Source: Clavibacter sepedonicus (GTDB taxonomy: Bacteria; Actinomycetota; Actinomycetes; Actinomycetales; Microbacteriaceae). From it: 64,000 bases of DNA. The notes under the pieces were generated by a model. The model searched no databases, was not told the origin of the DNA, and saw only the letters and a program-made list of their open reading frames with translations. A program made the translations under genes and the position numbers. Below are positions 59,113 through 64,000 of the stretch, one piece after another. The stretch is taken from NCBI RefSeq assembly GCF_000069225.1, contig NC_010407.1, forward strand, positions 248,001-312,000. The letters run 5' to 3'. The first letter of the stretch is position 1. Each line of letters starts with the position of its first letter.

Positions 59113-64000
<4,888 letters not shown>

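Overview
The window looks like chromosome from a high-GC actinobacterium of the Microbacteriaceae, most likely Clavibacter (inference). The signs are strong G/C at third codon positions, dense GGATCC, TTG-started rpoB and rpoC, many leaderless promoters (TANNNT 6-8 nt before the start codon), an LPXTG surface protein, a sedolisin-type protease, and three IS481-family insertion sequences of the kind common in that genus. No rRNA, intact tRNA, CRISPR array, prophage or plasmid functions were seen.

Layout. 1-9.7 kb: the end of an MFS transporter, then small metabolic and hypothetical genes. These include a GNAT enzyme, an NAD-dependent epimerase, GrpB, a close blasticidin-S-deaminase homologue, a GH114-like lipoprotein, ASCH and MOSC proteins and an SDR. 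Two almost identical IS481 copies (747-1814 and 6518-7585) interrupt this part. 9.8-13.5 kb: a split two-component cluster, with a sensor kinase, an Hpt-like protein lacking the usual His, and an OmpR-type regulator with a long linker. 14-17.3 kb: exodeoxyribonuclease III and an envelope-stress cluster (ECF sigma factor, two coupled Asp23-related genes and a divergent Asp23 gene). 17.4-23.7 kb: a beta-hydroxyacid dehydrogenase, pyrE coupled to a large acidic membrane protein with a septum-formation domain, and two coupled MFS exporters. 23.75-25.45 kb: a lower-GC islet with a small membrane protein and a secreted protein.

25.5-36.4 kb: NagD-like HAD, CpdA-like phosphodiesterase, CsbD, a RecQ-type helicase with a phosphoribosyltransferase-like tail, an orphan beta-class DNA methyltransferase, two tandem DUF4190-type paralogues, kynureninase and a Gfo/Idh oxidoreductase. 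36.5-44 kb: a HEAT-like/GT4 fusion translationally coupled to a GT1 enzyme, then the three-gene operon circularly permuted ATP-grasp / alpha-E / transglutaminase, an incompletely understood peptide-bond-chemistry system. An alpha/beta hydrolase next to it is broken by an 11-bp tandem duplication and an internal deletion.

45.4-55.3 kb is a secretome region. Two distant paralogues of a secreted four-cysteine protein bracket an operon of an S53 sedolisin and an LPXTG-anchored repeat protein, the latter carrying two single-base frameshifts. A TetR gene and a Tat-exported phospholipase C follow. An 18-bp palindrome beside tetR recurs with 15/18 identity at the promoter of the distant four-cysteine gene, suggesting one TetR controls both. 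55.5-64 kb: alkB with an apparent LexA/SOS box, a Pr6Pr-type membrane protein, a different IS481-family element whose transposase borrows its stop codon from the target CTAG, an MBL hydrolase, and rpoB-rpoC (rpoC runs off the window).

The most novel-looking unit is the TetR / four-cysteine secreted protein system. The most informative general observations are the IS481 insertions into CTAG at stop codons and the leaderless promoter grammar. All calls rest on reading the sequence; no database search or computation was run.
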